A DNA stretch of 64,000 nt from an uncultured Pseudomonas sp. (lineage in GTDB: Bacteria > Pseudomonadota > Gammaproteobacteria > Pseudomonadales > Pseudomonadaceae), in NCBI RefSeq assembly GCF_943846705.1, contig NZ_OX044366.1, forward strand, positions 3,038,001-3,102,000, given 5' to 3'. This document shows, piece by piece, positions 53,574 through 61,129 of the stretch. The notes under the pieces are model-generated. The model had not been told where the DNA came from and made no database searches. It saw nothing but the letters and a program-made list of their open reading frames with translations. The translations under genes were made by a program, and so were the position numbers. Every line of letters starts with the position of its first letter. The stretch's first letter is position 1.

Positions 53574-55062
53574 CAGCGATACCCATCCGAATCACCTTCC
53601 CGACAGCAGCTACGGCCTGTTTATTGACAACCAGTGGGTTTCTGGCGAATACGGTGAAACCCTCGACATTATCAATCCCGCCAACGGAAAAATTCTCACC
53701 AATATCCCAAACGCCACAGCTGCCGACGTCGACCGCGCGGTGCAGGCCGCACAGCGCGCCTTCGTGACCTGGCGTACCACCTCACCAGCGGAACGCGCCA
53801 ATGCGTTATTGAAGATCGCCGACCTGCTGGAAGCCGATGCCGATCGGTTCGCGGTTCTGGAAACCCTTGATGTAGGTAAACCCATTCGTGAAAGTCGCTC
53901 CGTCGACATCCCGCTGGCGATTGATCACTTCCGCTATTTCGCCGGCGCAATCCGCAGCCAATCGGATGAGGCAGTCATGCTGGATGAGCAAACACTCAGC
54001 ATCGCTCTCAGTGAACCCCTCGGCGTCGTGGGCCAAGTGATTCCGTGGAACTTCCCGCTTCTTATGGCCGCCTGGAAGATCGCTCCTGCCATCGCGGCGG
54101 GTAACACCGTAGTCATCAAACCTTCCGAGCTAACCCCGGTAACCATCCTTGAACTGGCGAAAATCTTTGCCAAGGTACTTCCGGCCGGCGTGGTCAACAT
54201 CGTCACAGGCTTAGGCACCACAGTTGGCCAGGCGTTACTGGATCATCCAGACCTGCGCAAGCTTGCCTTCACTGGCTCGACGCGTGTCGGCGAACTCGTC
54301 GCCAATGCGGCAGCGAAGAAAATCATTCCCGCAACCCTCGAACTGGGCGGCAAGTCAGCCAACATCGTTTTCCCCGATGCGAACTGGGACAAGGCCGTGG
54401 AAGGCGCAGTGCTCGCCATCCTGTGGAACCAAGGTCAAGTCTGCGAATCCGGCGCACGGCTGTTCGTTCACGAGTCCATCTACGAGCGATTCCTGGCTGA
54501 GCTCAAGCATAAGTTCGAAGCTGTGCGTGTGGGTGACCCATTGAACCCGGACACCATGATGGGCGCACAGGTCAGCAAAACCCAGATGGAACGGATCCTC
54601 GGCTACGTCGATATCGCCAAACAGGAAGGTGCCGAGGTACTGATCGGCGGCGGTCGTCTTACAGGTGCCGATTACGATGCCGGCTTCTTCATCCAGCCAA
54701 CGATTTTGGTCGGTGTTCGCAACGATATGCGCGTCGCCTACGAGGAAATTTTCGGCCCAGTTCTGTGCGTCATTCCTTTCAAGGATGAAGCGGAGGTCAT
54801 CGCCATGGCCAACGACTCCGAGTACGGCCTAGCGGGTGCAGTCTGGACCCAAGACATCAACCGGGCATTGCGTGTGGCACGCGCGGTGGAAACCGGACGT
54901 ATGTGGGTAAATACCTACCATGAGATCCCTGCTCACGCCCCCTTTGGTGGCTATAAGAAATCTGGCCTAGGACGGGAAACTCACAAGTCAATGCTGGAAG
55001 CCTACAGCCAGAAGAAGAACATTTACGTCAGCCTCAACGAAGCACCGCTCGGGCTCTTCTGA
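53563..55062 (+). CDS. NAD(P)-dependent aldehyde dehydrogenase
   Basis: 499-residue ALDH-superfamily enzyme oxidising aldehydes to acids. Catalytic Cys294 is in NQGQVCESGARLF, the general-base Glu in TLELGGKSANIVF, and the cofactor residues in VIPWNFPLLMAAWKIAPA and FTGSTRVGE; the late EEIFGPVL motif is intact. Closest in character to the AldB/ExaC group acting on acetaldehyde and other small aldehydes. First gene of the island, with an unusually strong ribosome binding site. The following genes are on the same strand with short gaps. Confidence 0.92.
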   Translation: MKNSSDTHPNHLPDSSYGLFIDNQWVSGEYGETLDIINPANGKILTNIPNATAADVDRAVQAAQRAFVTWRTTSPAERANALLKIADLLEADADRFAVLETLDVGKPIRESRSVDIPLAIDHFRYFAGAIRSQSDEAVMLDEQTLSIALSEPLGVVGQVIPWNFPLLMAAWKIAPAIAAGNTVVIKPSELTPVTILELAKIFAKVLPAGVVNIVTGLGTTVGQALLDHPDLRKLAFTGSTRVGELVANAAAKKIIPATLELGGKSANIVFPDANWDKAVEGAVLAILWNQGQVCESGARLFVHESIYERFLAELKHKFEAVRVGDPLNPDTMMGAQVSKTQMERILGYVDIAKQEGAEVLIGGGRLTGADYDAGFFIQPTILVGVRNDMRVAYEEIFGPVLCVIPFKDEAEVIAMANDSEYGLAGAVWTQDINRALRVARAVETGRMWVNTYHEIPAHAPFGGYKKSGLGRETHKSMLEAYSQKKNIYVSLNEAPLGLF

Positions 55063-55124
55063 CCTCGTTGATCCATGTTTTTTAGCCTATAACATCGAAT
55101 ATTTTAGATATGCAGGTAAGTAAA

Positions 55125-56249
55125 ATGACACAAACAGAACTCTTCAAAACCGCTCAGCTGGGCCCATACACCCTCAAGAACCGTATCGTTCTACCGCCAC
55201 TGACACGTTCGCGCAGCTCCCAACCCGGCAACATTGCGAACGACCTCATGGCCACCTATTACCGTCAGCGCAGCGGTGCTGGCTTCATGGTGACCGAGGG
55301 CACCCAGATCGAACCCCGAGGACAGGGTTACGCCTGGACACCCGGCATTCATAGCCCAGAACAGATACAAGGCTGGCGTAAGGTCACCGACGCTGTTCAC
55401 GCCGAGGGGGGGGTGATCTTTGCTCAACTTTGGCATGTAGGCCGCGTGTCGCACACATCACTACAGCCCGGTGGTGAAGCACCCGTCGCGCCATCAGCCA
55501 TCCGCGCGGACAACGTCAAGGTGTTCATCGAAACTGGCCCCGGCACGGGTGCCCTAGCCGACCCATCGACCCCACGTGCCCTGTCCACCAAGGAGGTAAA
55601 GGAACTGGTTAAGCTCTACGCCCAAGCAGCCCGAAATGCTTTGGACGCAGGTTTTGACGGGGTGGAGCTTCACTGCGCGAACGGGTACCTGGTAAACCAG
55701 TTCATTTCGGCCCATACCAACCAGCGTGATGATGAATATGGCGGCTCGCTGCAGAACCGTCTTCGCTTCCTGCGCGAAATCACCCTGGCCGTTGCTGGTG
55801 TCGTCGGCAAGGAGCGCATGGGCGTTCGCTTCGCCCCGCTGTTCGCGACCACAGACGAAGACCGCGTGTACCTAGGCCTGGTCGAAGAAGATCCGCACCA
55901 AACCTACATCGAGGCCGTGAAGATCCTCGAGGAAGTGGGCATTGCCTACCTGTCGCTCGCCGAAGCCGATTGGGAAAACGCACCCGAGCTGCCTGAGACG
56001 TTCCGCGAAGATGTTCGTAAGACCTTCAGCGGCAAGATTCTCTATGCCGGGAAGTACACCGCTGAACGAGGAAATCGCGTGATCAAAGCTGGCTGGGGCG
56101 ACCTGATCGCTTTTGGTCGCCCCTTCATTGCGAACCCCGACCTGCCCGCTCGTATCGCCAACAACTGGCCGCTTAACCCAGTTGATCCAAGCAGCATGTA
56201 CGGCGGTACCGATAAGGGCTACACCGACTACCCGACTTACAAATCCTAA
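55125..56249 (+). CDS. Old Yellow Enzyme family alkene reductase (NemA-like)
   Basis: 374-residue FMN-dependent ene-reductase. Motifs: VLPPLTRSRS near the start, FAQLWHVGRVSH, the substrate-binding His-Asn pair in ELHCANGYLVNQF, RDDEYGGSLQNRLRFL, and the FMN-phosphate region AFGRPFIANPDLP. Such enzymes reduce electrophiles such as N-ethylmaleimide, nitro-compounds and unsaturated aldehydes. ATG 55125 follows AGGTAAG at 55114-55120; an in-frame ATG at 55110 is less likely. Consistent with an electrophile-detoxification role for the cluster. Confidence 0.92.
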   Translation: MTQTELFKTAQLGPYTLKNRIVLPPLTRSRSSQPGNIANDLMATYYRQRSGAGFMVTEGTQIEPRGQGYAWTPGIHSPEQIQGWRKVTDAVHAEGGVIFAQLWHVGRVSHTSLQPGGEAPVAPSAIRADNVKVFIETGPGTGALADPSTPRALSTKEVKELVKLYAQAARNALDAGFDGVELHCANGYLVNQFISAHTNQRDDEYGGSLQNRLRFLREITLAVAGVVGKERMGVRFAPLFATTDEDRVYLGLVEEDPHQTYIEAVKILEEVGIAYLSLAEADWENAPELPETFREDVRKTFSGKILYAGKYTAERGNRVIKAGWGDLIAFGRPFIANPDLPARIANNWPLNPVDPSSMYGGTDKGYTDYPTYKS

Positions 56250-56315
56250 ACGCTCAATGCCACGCCCCATAACTCAGGGGCGTGGCTCAGCGTTTGCTGA
56301 CCGAGGAAGTTAAGC

Positions 56316-57278
56316 ATGTACCAACCGAGCACGATCCCCTACCAAGAGCATAGGGGATTCAAACGAACCTTCAGGCAGGGTCATCTAAGCCTTGGGCTGT
56401 TCTTTCCCCTAGAGGCTTTCGAAGGTGATACACCGAGCATGCTAGATCAGGTCGCTCTGGCCAAACGTGCAGAGGCTCTTGGTTTTTCGGCGCTTTGGTT
56501 TCGCGACGTCCCACTCAGGGACCCAAGCTTCGGCGATGTCGGCCAGGTCTTCGACCCTTGGGTGTACCTGGGCTACATGGCCGCTCATACAACAAAAATC
56601 GCACTAGGTACCGCCTCCATCGCCCTTACTTTGCGTAATCCCTTGCACACGGCAAAGGCCGCAGCGAGCATTGATCAGTTGAGCGGAGGTCGCTTGCTCC
56701 TGGGAGTAGCCTCTGGCGATCGTCCCGTGGAGTTTCCCGCATTCAGCATTGATCCCGAAAAGCGTGGCGAGACCTTTCAAGAAAACTGTGATGTGATACG
56801 TCAAGCTCATCGAACACACTTCGAGCCCATTCGCTGGAGTGGAGGCGAGTTGTTGGGGGCCGATCTCATTCCCAAACCCACGACCCGTGAAATACCGCTA
56901 TTCGTAACTGGACACAGCCGCCAGTCGCTCGATTGGATCGCGCGCGAAAGCCATGGATGGATCAACTATCCACGCCCACCGAAAATACAGCGACTGATCG
57001 TGGAGGATTGGCGACAGGAAATATTGAAACAGTGTGGTCCCACCTACAAGCCGTTCTTGCAGTCGCTTTATATCGACCTTGACGAACACCCGTCCACGCC
57101 GCCCTCGCATATCCATCTTGGATTCCGCCTGGGACGTGACCACCTTCGGGCCTTACTGGATACGCTTGAGGAAATCGGTGTGGACCACGTCATCCTGAAC
57201 CTCAAGTACGGTAAACGCCCCGCAGCAGAGGTTATCGAGGAACTTGGCAAGCACATCATCCCGCACTTCGACACATAG
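56316..57278 (+). CDS. LLM-class flavin-dependent oxidoreductase (TIGR03571-like)
   Basis: 320-residue luciferase-like TIM-barrel flavoprotein. LSLGLFFPLEAFEGDTPSM, FSALWFRDVPL, KIALGTASIALTLRNPLHTAKAA and GRLLLGVASGDRP are typical of the group. I associate it with the 'BA3436-type' luciferase oxidoreductases. GAGGAAG precedes the ATG. The substrate is unknown. It needs reduced FMN from a partner, but no dedicated flavin reductase is in the island. Confidence 0.85.
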   Translation: MYQPSTIPYQEHRGFKRTFRQGHLSLGLFFPLEAFEGDTPSMLDQVALAKRAEALGFSALWFRDVPLRDPSFGDVGQVFDPWVYLGYMAAHTTKIALGTASIALTLRNPLHTAKAAASIDQLSGGRLLLGVASGDRPVEFPAFSIDPEKRGETFQENCDVIRQAHRTHFEPIRWSGGELLGADLIPKPTTREIPLFVTGHSRQSLDWIARESHGWINYPRPPKIQRLIVEDWRQEILKQCGPTYKPFLQSLYIDLDEHPSTPPSHIHLGFRLGRDHLRALLDTLEEIGVDHVILNLKYGKRPAAEVIEELGKHIIPHFDT

Positions 57279-57399
57279 ACGTCCGATAGCCCGACCTGAT
57301 AGGGCAATAGGATTTCAGTCCAGAGCAGCCAGTCTTTGTGACAGGCGGGCGCGCAGAGGTCACGGAGACGCCTTCCAATTTTCTACGCGAACTAGGAAA

Positions 57400-57411
57400 A
57401 TATCTAAATAT
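57400..57411. promoter_or_regulatory. AT-rich inverted repeat before the ArsR-family gene
   Basis: ATAT-CTAA-ATAT followed by CGCAAA, 27 bases before the regulator start. It resembles the ATATGAATATTGCGAA segment in both duplicated promoters. A plausible autoregulatory half of the same regulon. Confidence 0.35.
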
Positions 57412-57437
57412 CGCAAAAAACAGGTATAGAAAAATCT

Positions 57438-57743
57438 ATGACCATTGATGTCAACGAAGCCCTTAAAGCATTGGCGAACCCGATGCGCCTTGCCATCCTT
57501 AATTGGCTCAAGGATCCCAGGACAAACTTTCCCGAGCAGGAGGTAGACCCAGAGACGGTAGGTGTGTGCGTCAGTATTATCCAGGAACGCACGGGCCTCT
57601 CGCAGTCCACCACATCGCTTTACCTCACAGCTTTGCAGCGCGCGCAATTAGTGACATCACAGCGGATCGGCCCCTGGACCTACTACAAACGCCACGACGA
57701 AAATATCGATGCCTTCTTCAAGGCGCTGCAAGAAAAGATCTAG
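57438..57743 (+). CDS. ArsR-family HTH transcriptional regulator
   Basis: 101-residue winged-helix regulator: ALKALANPMRLAILNWL is the ArsR opening, GLSQSTTSLYLTALQRAQLV the recognition helix, and TSQRIGPWTYYKRHD the wing. There is one cysteine, Cys44 in VGVCVSIIQ, at the entry to the DNA-binding helices, and none of the metal-binding CxC pairs of ArsR/SmtB. Sensing of an electrophile or oxidant through Cys44 is therefore more likely than metal sensing, but unproven. It is the only regulator in the island. Confidence 0.88.
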   Translation: MTIDVNEALKALANPMRLAILNWLKDPRTNFPEQEVDPETVGVCVSIIQERTGLSQSTTSLYLTALQRAQLVTSQRIGPWTYYKRHDENIDAFFKALQEKI

Positions 57744-57920
57744 GGGTGAAGCAATCCTGCGGCGACTCAGTAGACCACCCGCACAATTACACCCCCATTA
57801 AGCAGTCGCTCGTCGCTAGATCGATAATCCGGGCTTAGTACTTCTAAGCCTCCACTTCGATCACGGCTGGCTTTAACACGCTGCTCCCCCATTCAGATCG
57901 AGCGCCTAGAAACGCGAAAA

Positions 57921-58156
57921 CATCCGTGCCTGATGCAGTCGCCCCCCTTGATGATGACATCCGGGGCTGGACTACATAGACACGCCTGGCGCGTAGCACG
58001 GCGCGCTCCCAGTTGATCGAGAAGTAAGCTGCAAGGGTACGGATATATCCATACCCGCAGGCACATAAAACTATATATTGACATATATGAATATTGCAAA
58101 TAACCTAACCTCGAAAACCACCTCAGGCTCCCCAGGAGGTACTCCATGAAAAATTC
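57921..58156 (+). repeat. duplicated promoter-RBS-start segment, copy 2
   Basis: Second copy of the segment at 53382-53573, same orientation, with two insertions of about 22 and 40 bases that make it longer. The palindrome ATATATTGACATATAT (58073-58088), AGGAGGT (58134-58140) and ATGAAAAATTC are kept. Similarity stops after codon 4 of the reading frame, so a promoter with its translation start was copied without the aldehyde dehydrogenase body. It fills most of the 403-base gap after the ArsR-family gene. Confidence 0.85.
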
Positions 58157-58217
58157 TGCTAAGCGATTGTCAGAACTTCATTGCAATAAAATTTTGGAAA
58201 AAGGTGCAACGATATGA
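58146..58217 (+). CDS. 23-codon leader ORF overlapping the alcohol dehydrogenase
   Basis: ATG 58146 with a perfect AGGAGGT opens a frame of 23 codons (MKNSAKRLSELHCNKILEKG then ATI) whose TGA overlaps the alcohol dehydrogenase ATG as ATGA. The first four codons match the aldehyde dehydrogenase gene. It may serve only to bring ribosomes to the downstream start, which has AAAAAGGTGC as its own weaker site. Stable peptide function is doubtful. Confidence 0.55.
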   Translation: MKNSAKRLSELHCNKILEKGATI

Positions 58218-59227
58218 AAGCGATTGTTTTACGCGCCCCCGGTGGCTTGGACCGTCTAGAACTACATAACCTTCCTGATCCTGGTAAGCCAGGACCAGGC
58301 CAGATCCGCGTCGCACTGCATGCATCTTCACTTAACTTCCACGATCTACTAGTCGCGAATGGAAACATTAATACAGCCGATAGACGCATCCTCATGTCCG
58401 ACGGCGCTGGCGTAGTCGAAGCTGTTGGTGAAGCAGTTAGCGAATTTAAGGTCGGCGATCACGTAGTTTCCTGCTTCTTTCCGCAATGGCAGGATGGATT
58501 ACCTTTCGACGCTGTCGGAAACTTCCGGGGAACGCCCGGTGACGGCATCGATGGCTACGCCACCGAGTACACGGTACGACCGGCCAGTTATTTCACATTG
58601 GCTCCTCAGGGTTGGTCTCATGCTGAAGCGTCAACAATTACAACTGCAGGGCTAACAGCGTGGCGCGCACTAGTGACTGATGGCCAGCTCAAAGCGGGCG
58701 CATCCGTACTCATACTTGGTACTGGAGGTGTCTCAGTGGCTGCCATACAGATCGCCAAAGCTATGGGAGCACGTGTAATCAATACATCCTCCTCTGATAA
58801 AAAACTCGAACGCACACGACTCCTTGGCGTAGATGAGCTAATCAACTATCGGCAAACCCCTGAGTGGGGCGAGAAGGTTTTAGCACTAACAGGTGGGTAC
58901 GGTGTTGATCACGTAGTTGAAGTCGGCGGCCCTGGTACTCTCGCACAGTCGATAAAATCTGTTCGTGTTGGAGGTCATATTGCTTTGATCGGTGTACTTA
59001 CCGGACGAGAAGGTGAAATTCCAACCATGGAGCTTATGGCAAAGCAAGCGCGTATTCAGGGGCTGATTGTAGGAAGTCGTCGCCTACAACAAGAGTACAT
59101 AACAGCGCTGGAGCAAAATAATATTCGCCCGATTATCGACCGGAGTTTCACATTAGAACAACTGGCAGATGCTTTCCGCTTCCAAGAAAGCGGTAACCAC
59201 TTTGGAAAAATCGTCATAGAATGGTAG
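58214..59227 (+). CDS. MDR-family NAD(P)-dependent alcohol dehydrogenase/quinone reductase
   Basis: 337-residue medium-chain dehydrogenase/reductase. The catalytic domain has LHASSLNFHDLLVANG, as in zinc-free quinone-reductase-like members: the catalytic Cys of zinc ADHs is replaced by Asn. The cofactor motif is GTGGVSVAAIQIAKAMGA. Probably an NADPH-dependent reductase of enones, quinones or aldehydes. Its bases are clearly more AT-rich than those of the neighbouring genes (27 G/C in 58741-58800), with many ACA, GTA and TTA codons, which points to separate acquisition. Translationally coupled to the leader ORF. Confidence 0.87.
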   Translation: MKAIVLRAPGGLDRLELHNLPDPGKPGPGQIRVALHASSLNFHDLLVANGNINTADRRILMSDGAGVVEAVGEAVSEFKVGDHVVSCFFPQWQDGLPFDAVGNFRGTPGDGIDGYATEYTVRPASYFTLAPQGWSHAEASTITTAGLTAWRALVTDGQLKAGASVLILGTGGVSVAAIQIAKAMGARVINTSSSDKKLERTRLLGVDELINYRQTPEWGEKVLALTGGYGVDHVVEVGGPGTLAQSIKSVRVGGHIALIGVLTGREGEIPTMELMAKQARIQGLIVGSRRLQQEYITALEQNNIRPIIDRSFTLEQLADAFRFQESGNHFGKIVIEW

Positions 59228-59559
59228 TAAACCTACTAAAGCAGTCTCTTAATAGAGTCGCTAAACAATTCTTCTAAAAGTTGCTAGCCACGCTATCAGC
59301 ACAAATCAACTCCACATATAAACCTGTCCAAATAACATCAAGACGCAGTACCTACAGGTACACTGAAGCAATCATGTATTTGTGGCTAATTTCAGCCTGC
59401 GAATATTTTTAAAGTAGCAAATCATTTGATTGAAACCAGAGCACTTACATCCTTCTTTAGTTACAAAAATATATTTCCGTAAGCGTCGGCCAGCTACGAA
59501 GGCTAACCGATCACCTGATACTGCAACGACTTACAAGTCAACCCTAGAGGATTATCCCA
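59228..59559. other. AT-rich intergenic stretch
   Basis: 332 bases without a supported gene. The sample 59281-59340 has 24 G/C of 60, far below the core average. No clear terminator hairpin or IS end was seen. The ribosome binding site AGAGGAT of the next gene lies at its right end. Confidence 0.6.
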
Positions 59560-59988
59560 ATGTCGATTCAAACTGTTGTTTACCGTGCCTATGCCGAAAC
59601 TTTCGGTGGCCGTGACGGCCATACTATCTCCTCCGATGGCGCACTCGATGTCGCCCTGGCTACTCCGAAAGAACTCGGAGGTGCCGGCGGCAAAGGTACC
59701 AACCCAGAGCAGCTGTTTGCGGCGGGCTACTCGGCCTGCTTTATCGGCGCAATGAAGTTCGTTGCCGGTCGCGACAAGCTGGCTATGCCTGCAGATGCAT
59801 CGGTTGAAGGAGTCATCGGCATCGGCGCTATCCCTGACGGTTTTGGCATCGAAGCTGAACTGCGCATCAGCTTGCCAGGCATGGACCGCGAGCAAGCACA
59901 GACTTTGATCGACCGCGCACACATCGTTTGCCCTTACTCCAACGCTACTCGCGGCAATATCGACGTCACCCTGACGCTGATCGACTAG
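59560..59988 (+). CDS. ohr: organic hydroperoxide reductase, Ohr subfamily
   Basis: 142-residue OsmC/Ohr peroxidase that reduces organic hydroperoxides, using lipoyl groups as reductant in known cases. Peroxidatic Cys60 (YSACFIGAM), resolving Cys124 (HIVCPYSNATR) and the Arg of GGRDG (Arg18) are all present; the two-cysteine spacing is that of Ohr rather than OsmC. No MarR-type ohrR gene is adjacent, unlike most ohr loci. Confidence 0.92.
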   Translation: MSIQTVVYRAYAETFGGRDGHTISSDGALDVALATPKELGGAGGKGTNPEQLFAAGYSACFIGAMKFVAGRDKLAMPADASVEGVIGIGAIPDGFGIEAELRISLPGMDREQAQTLIDRAHIVCPYSNATRGNIDVTLTLID

Positions 59989-60000
59989 CCACTACTCATT

Positions 60001-60023
60001 CGGCCGCTGCCAGCCAGCGGCCG
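60001..60023 (+). terminator. GC hairpin after ohr
   Basis: CGGCCGCTG / CAGCGGCCG, a nine-base perfect stem with loop CCAGC, 12 bases after the ohr stop. No T-run follows, so it is a weak or rho-assisted terminator, or an mRNA-stabilising hairpin. Confidence 0.5.
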
Positions 60024-60346
60024 ACCCAAGGGGGCTGAACATTAACTTCAAACTGAGTCGGCCCTAGTTATCTGAGGGTCCACTATTGGCCGTACTATGC
60101 CTGTCGTCGCAGGCCGCAGTGGGTCGAAATGACGTCTCAGGTCGTGACTTCGTTGAACTCAAAATCCCTAGTCATCCCGATTTTGGTATCCCAGACCTTC
60201 GCGTCAGGATACTTCGTGGATGCAGCTATCATTGGGCTTTTCAAACATGAGCATGAACCTTGTTTGATGAGGTCGCGGTGGGTTTGAATCGCCGCTAGTC
60301 ACACGCCGCTATCCCTCTGTATTTTTAGATGCCCATGCATTCTGTT
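60024..60346. other. intergenic stretch without recognisable gene
   Basis: About 320 bases between ohr and the terminator of the RcnB-like gene. No supported ORF, RNA or repeat was found. Confidence 0.5.
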
Positions 60347-60370
60347 GAAAACCCGCATCAGCGGGCTTTC
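60347..60370 (-). terminator. terminator of the RcnB-like gene
   Basis: Read on the minus strand: CCCGC-TGAT-GCGGG followed by TTTTC, ten bases after the stop codon of the gene at 60380-60754. On the plus strand the hairpin is followed by CTTTC, so it works best for the minus strand. Confidence 0.75.
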
Positions 60371-60379
60371 TTATGACAG

Positions 60380-60754
60380 TCAGTAGCCGGTGAGAATGTT
60401 AATGATCACGCCAGTGCCGACGACAACCAGCACATAATCGCCGTTGATGCGCAACCAACGATGGTTCTTCGGTGGAGCAGGCAAGTGGCGCGACCGCCAG
60501 TCCGTCACCCAGTAACGATCGGCGCGATAAGTTTTAGCGACGACGTGGCCACGTTTCCACTGGGAATGAGGCACGGGCATGCCGGGCTGTGGACGGAAGC
60601 CCGGGTCACGATAGCTCTGTTTTTTGTCCGGCCCATTGTACTTCTGTTGATTACTCTGATGCTGGTGGTCCTGCGGCGTTCCGGGGTGAGCAAAGCTGGC
60701 CAAGGGAGCGCTGAACATAAGCGCGGCGCAGATCACTGAAAGTGTCTTTTTCAT
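60380..60754 (-). CDS. RcnB-family periplasmic protein
   Basis: 124-residue exported protein: signal peptide about residues 1-22 (ICAALMFSAPLASFA), then a His/Gln-rich stretch (HPGTPQDHQHQSNQQ) and the RcnB-type YRADRYWVTDWRSRHLPAPPKNHRWLRINGDYVLV core. E. coli RcnB helps to control nickel and cobalt efflux; homologs are often induced by metal or envelope stress. It lies on the minus strand inside the otherwise plus-strand island. A pair of 9-base direct repeats lies upstream. Confidence 0.82.
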   Translation of the reverse strand: MKKTLSVICAALMFSAPLASFAHPGTPQDHQHQSNQQKYNGPDKKQSYRDPGFRPQPGMPVPHSQWKRGHVVAKTYRADRYWVTDWRSRHLPAPPKNHRWLRINGDYVLVVVGTGVIINILTGY

Positions 60755-60857
60755 CTGGTGATGGTCCTGTATCTGTGAGTGATCGGCAAAACGTTGTCGA
60801 TGTCGGATGCGATGGAGTTATCAAATCACAGTTTCAGGGGTGTAAACCTCAGGCTAA

Positions 60858-60877
60858 GGTAAAGGTCCGGTAAAGGT
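60858..60877. promoter_or_regulatory. 9-base direct repeats upstream of the RcnB-like gene
   Basis: GGTAAAGGT at 60858-60866 and again at 60869-60877, an 11-base period. This is the spacing of tandem response-regulator half-sites. The pair lies about 105-125 bases upstream of the RcnB-like start, which is on the minus strand. The regulator is unknown. Confidence 0.4.
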
Positions 60878-60919
60878 ATGTAAGGACGACCTTCACACCG
60901 ATATCTGCCTGTCACCATA

Positions 60920-60943
60920 GACCGCTTCTGGCACGTTTCTGCC
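60920..60943. repeat. right copy of the imperfect inverted repeat flanking the island
   Basis: GACCGCTTCTGGC through TTTCTGCC; matches the reverse complement of 53307-53330 at 20 of 24 positions. It is 22 bases upstream of the dsbD-side box. Confidence 0.45.
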
Positions 60944-60964
60944 GATCATGGTTACAAAGGCTGC

Positions 60965-61028
60965 TGGTCAAATCCGATGCAATCGGTGGTCAGGGCGAAT
61001 GCAACCGGGTGGTCAAGCGGGGTACAAT
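60965..61028 (+). promoter_or_regulatory. TGGTCA direct-repeat array and -10 of the dsbD operon
   Basis: TGGTCA occurs at 60965-60970, 60987-60992 and 61010-61015 (periods 22 and 23), with GATGCAA and GAATGCAA centred between. A -10 hexamer TACAAT (61023-61028) starts seven bases after the last unit, and no good -35 is seen. This is the layout of an activator-dependent promoter. The first 18 bases are identical to the box before the response regulator gene. Confidence 0.7.
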
Positions 61029-61129
61029 TTCGCACTGAGGGCAGGTCGCGCTGTATAACGCCGGGTTAATCCTGGCTTAACCGCCGACTGCGATGCTCTG
61101 CGCCTAAATATGCAAAGGCGTGGTTATCG

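Noticed and set aside
53382..58156. Composite transposon with the two direct repeats as ends
   Set aside because: No transposase, terminal inverted repeats or target duplication was seen; the repeats contain working promoter parts, so segmental duplication explains them better.
59430..59615. 61-codon frame before ohr
   Set aside because: It ends inside ohr in another frame, has unusual composition and no ribosome binding site.
53252..60964. Integrative element with att sites
   Set aside because: No integrase, tRNA gene or perfect direct repeat at the edges; only the imperfect inverted repeats and the mirrored regulator boxes were found.
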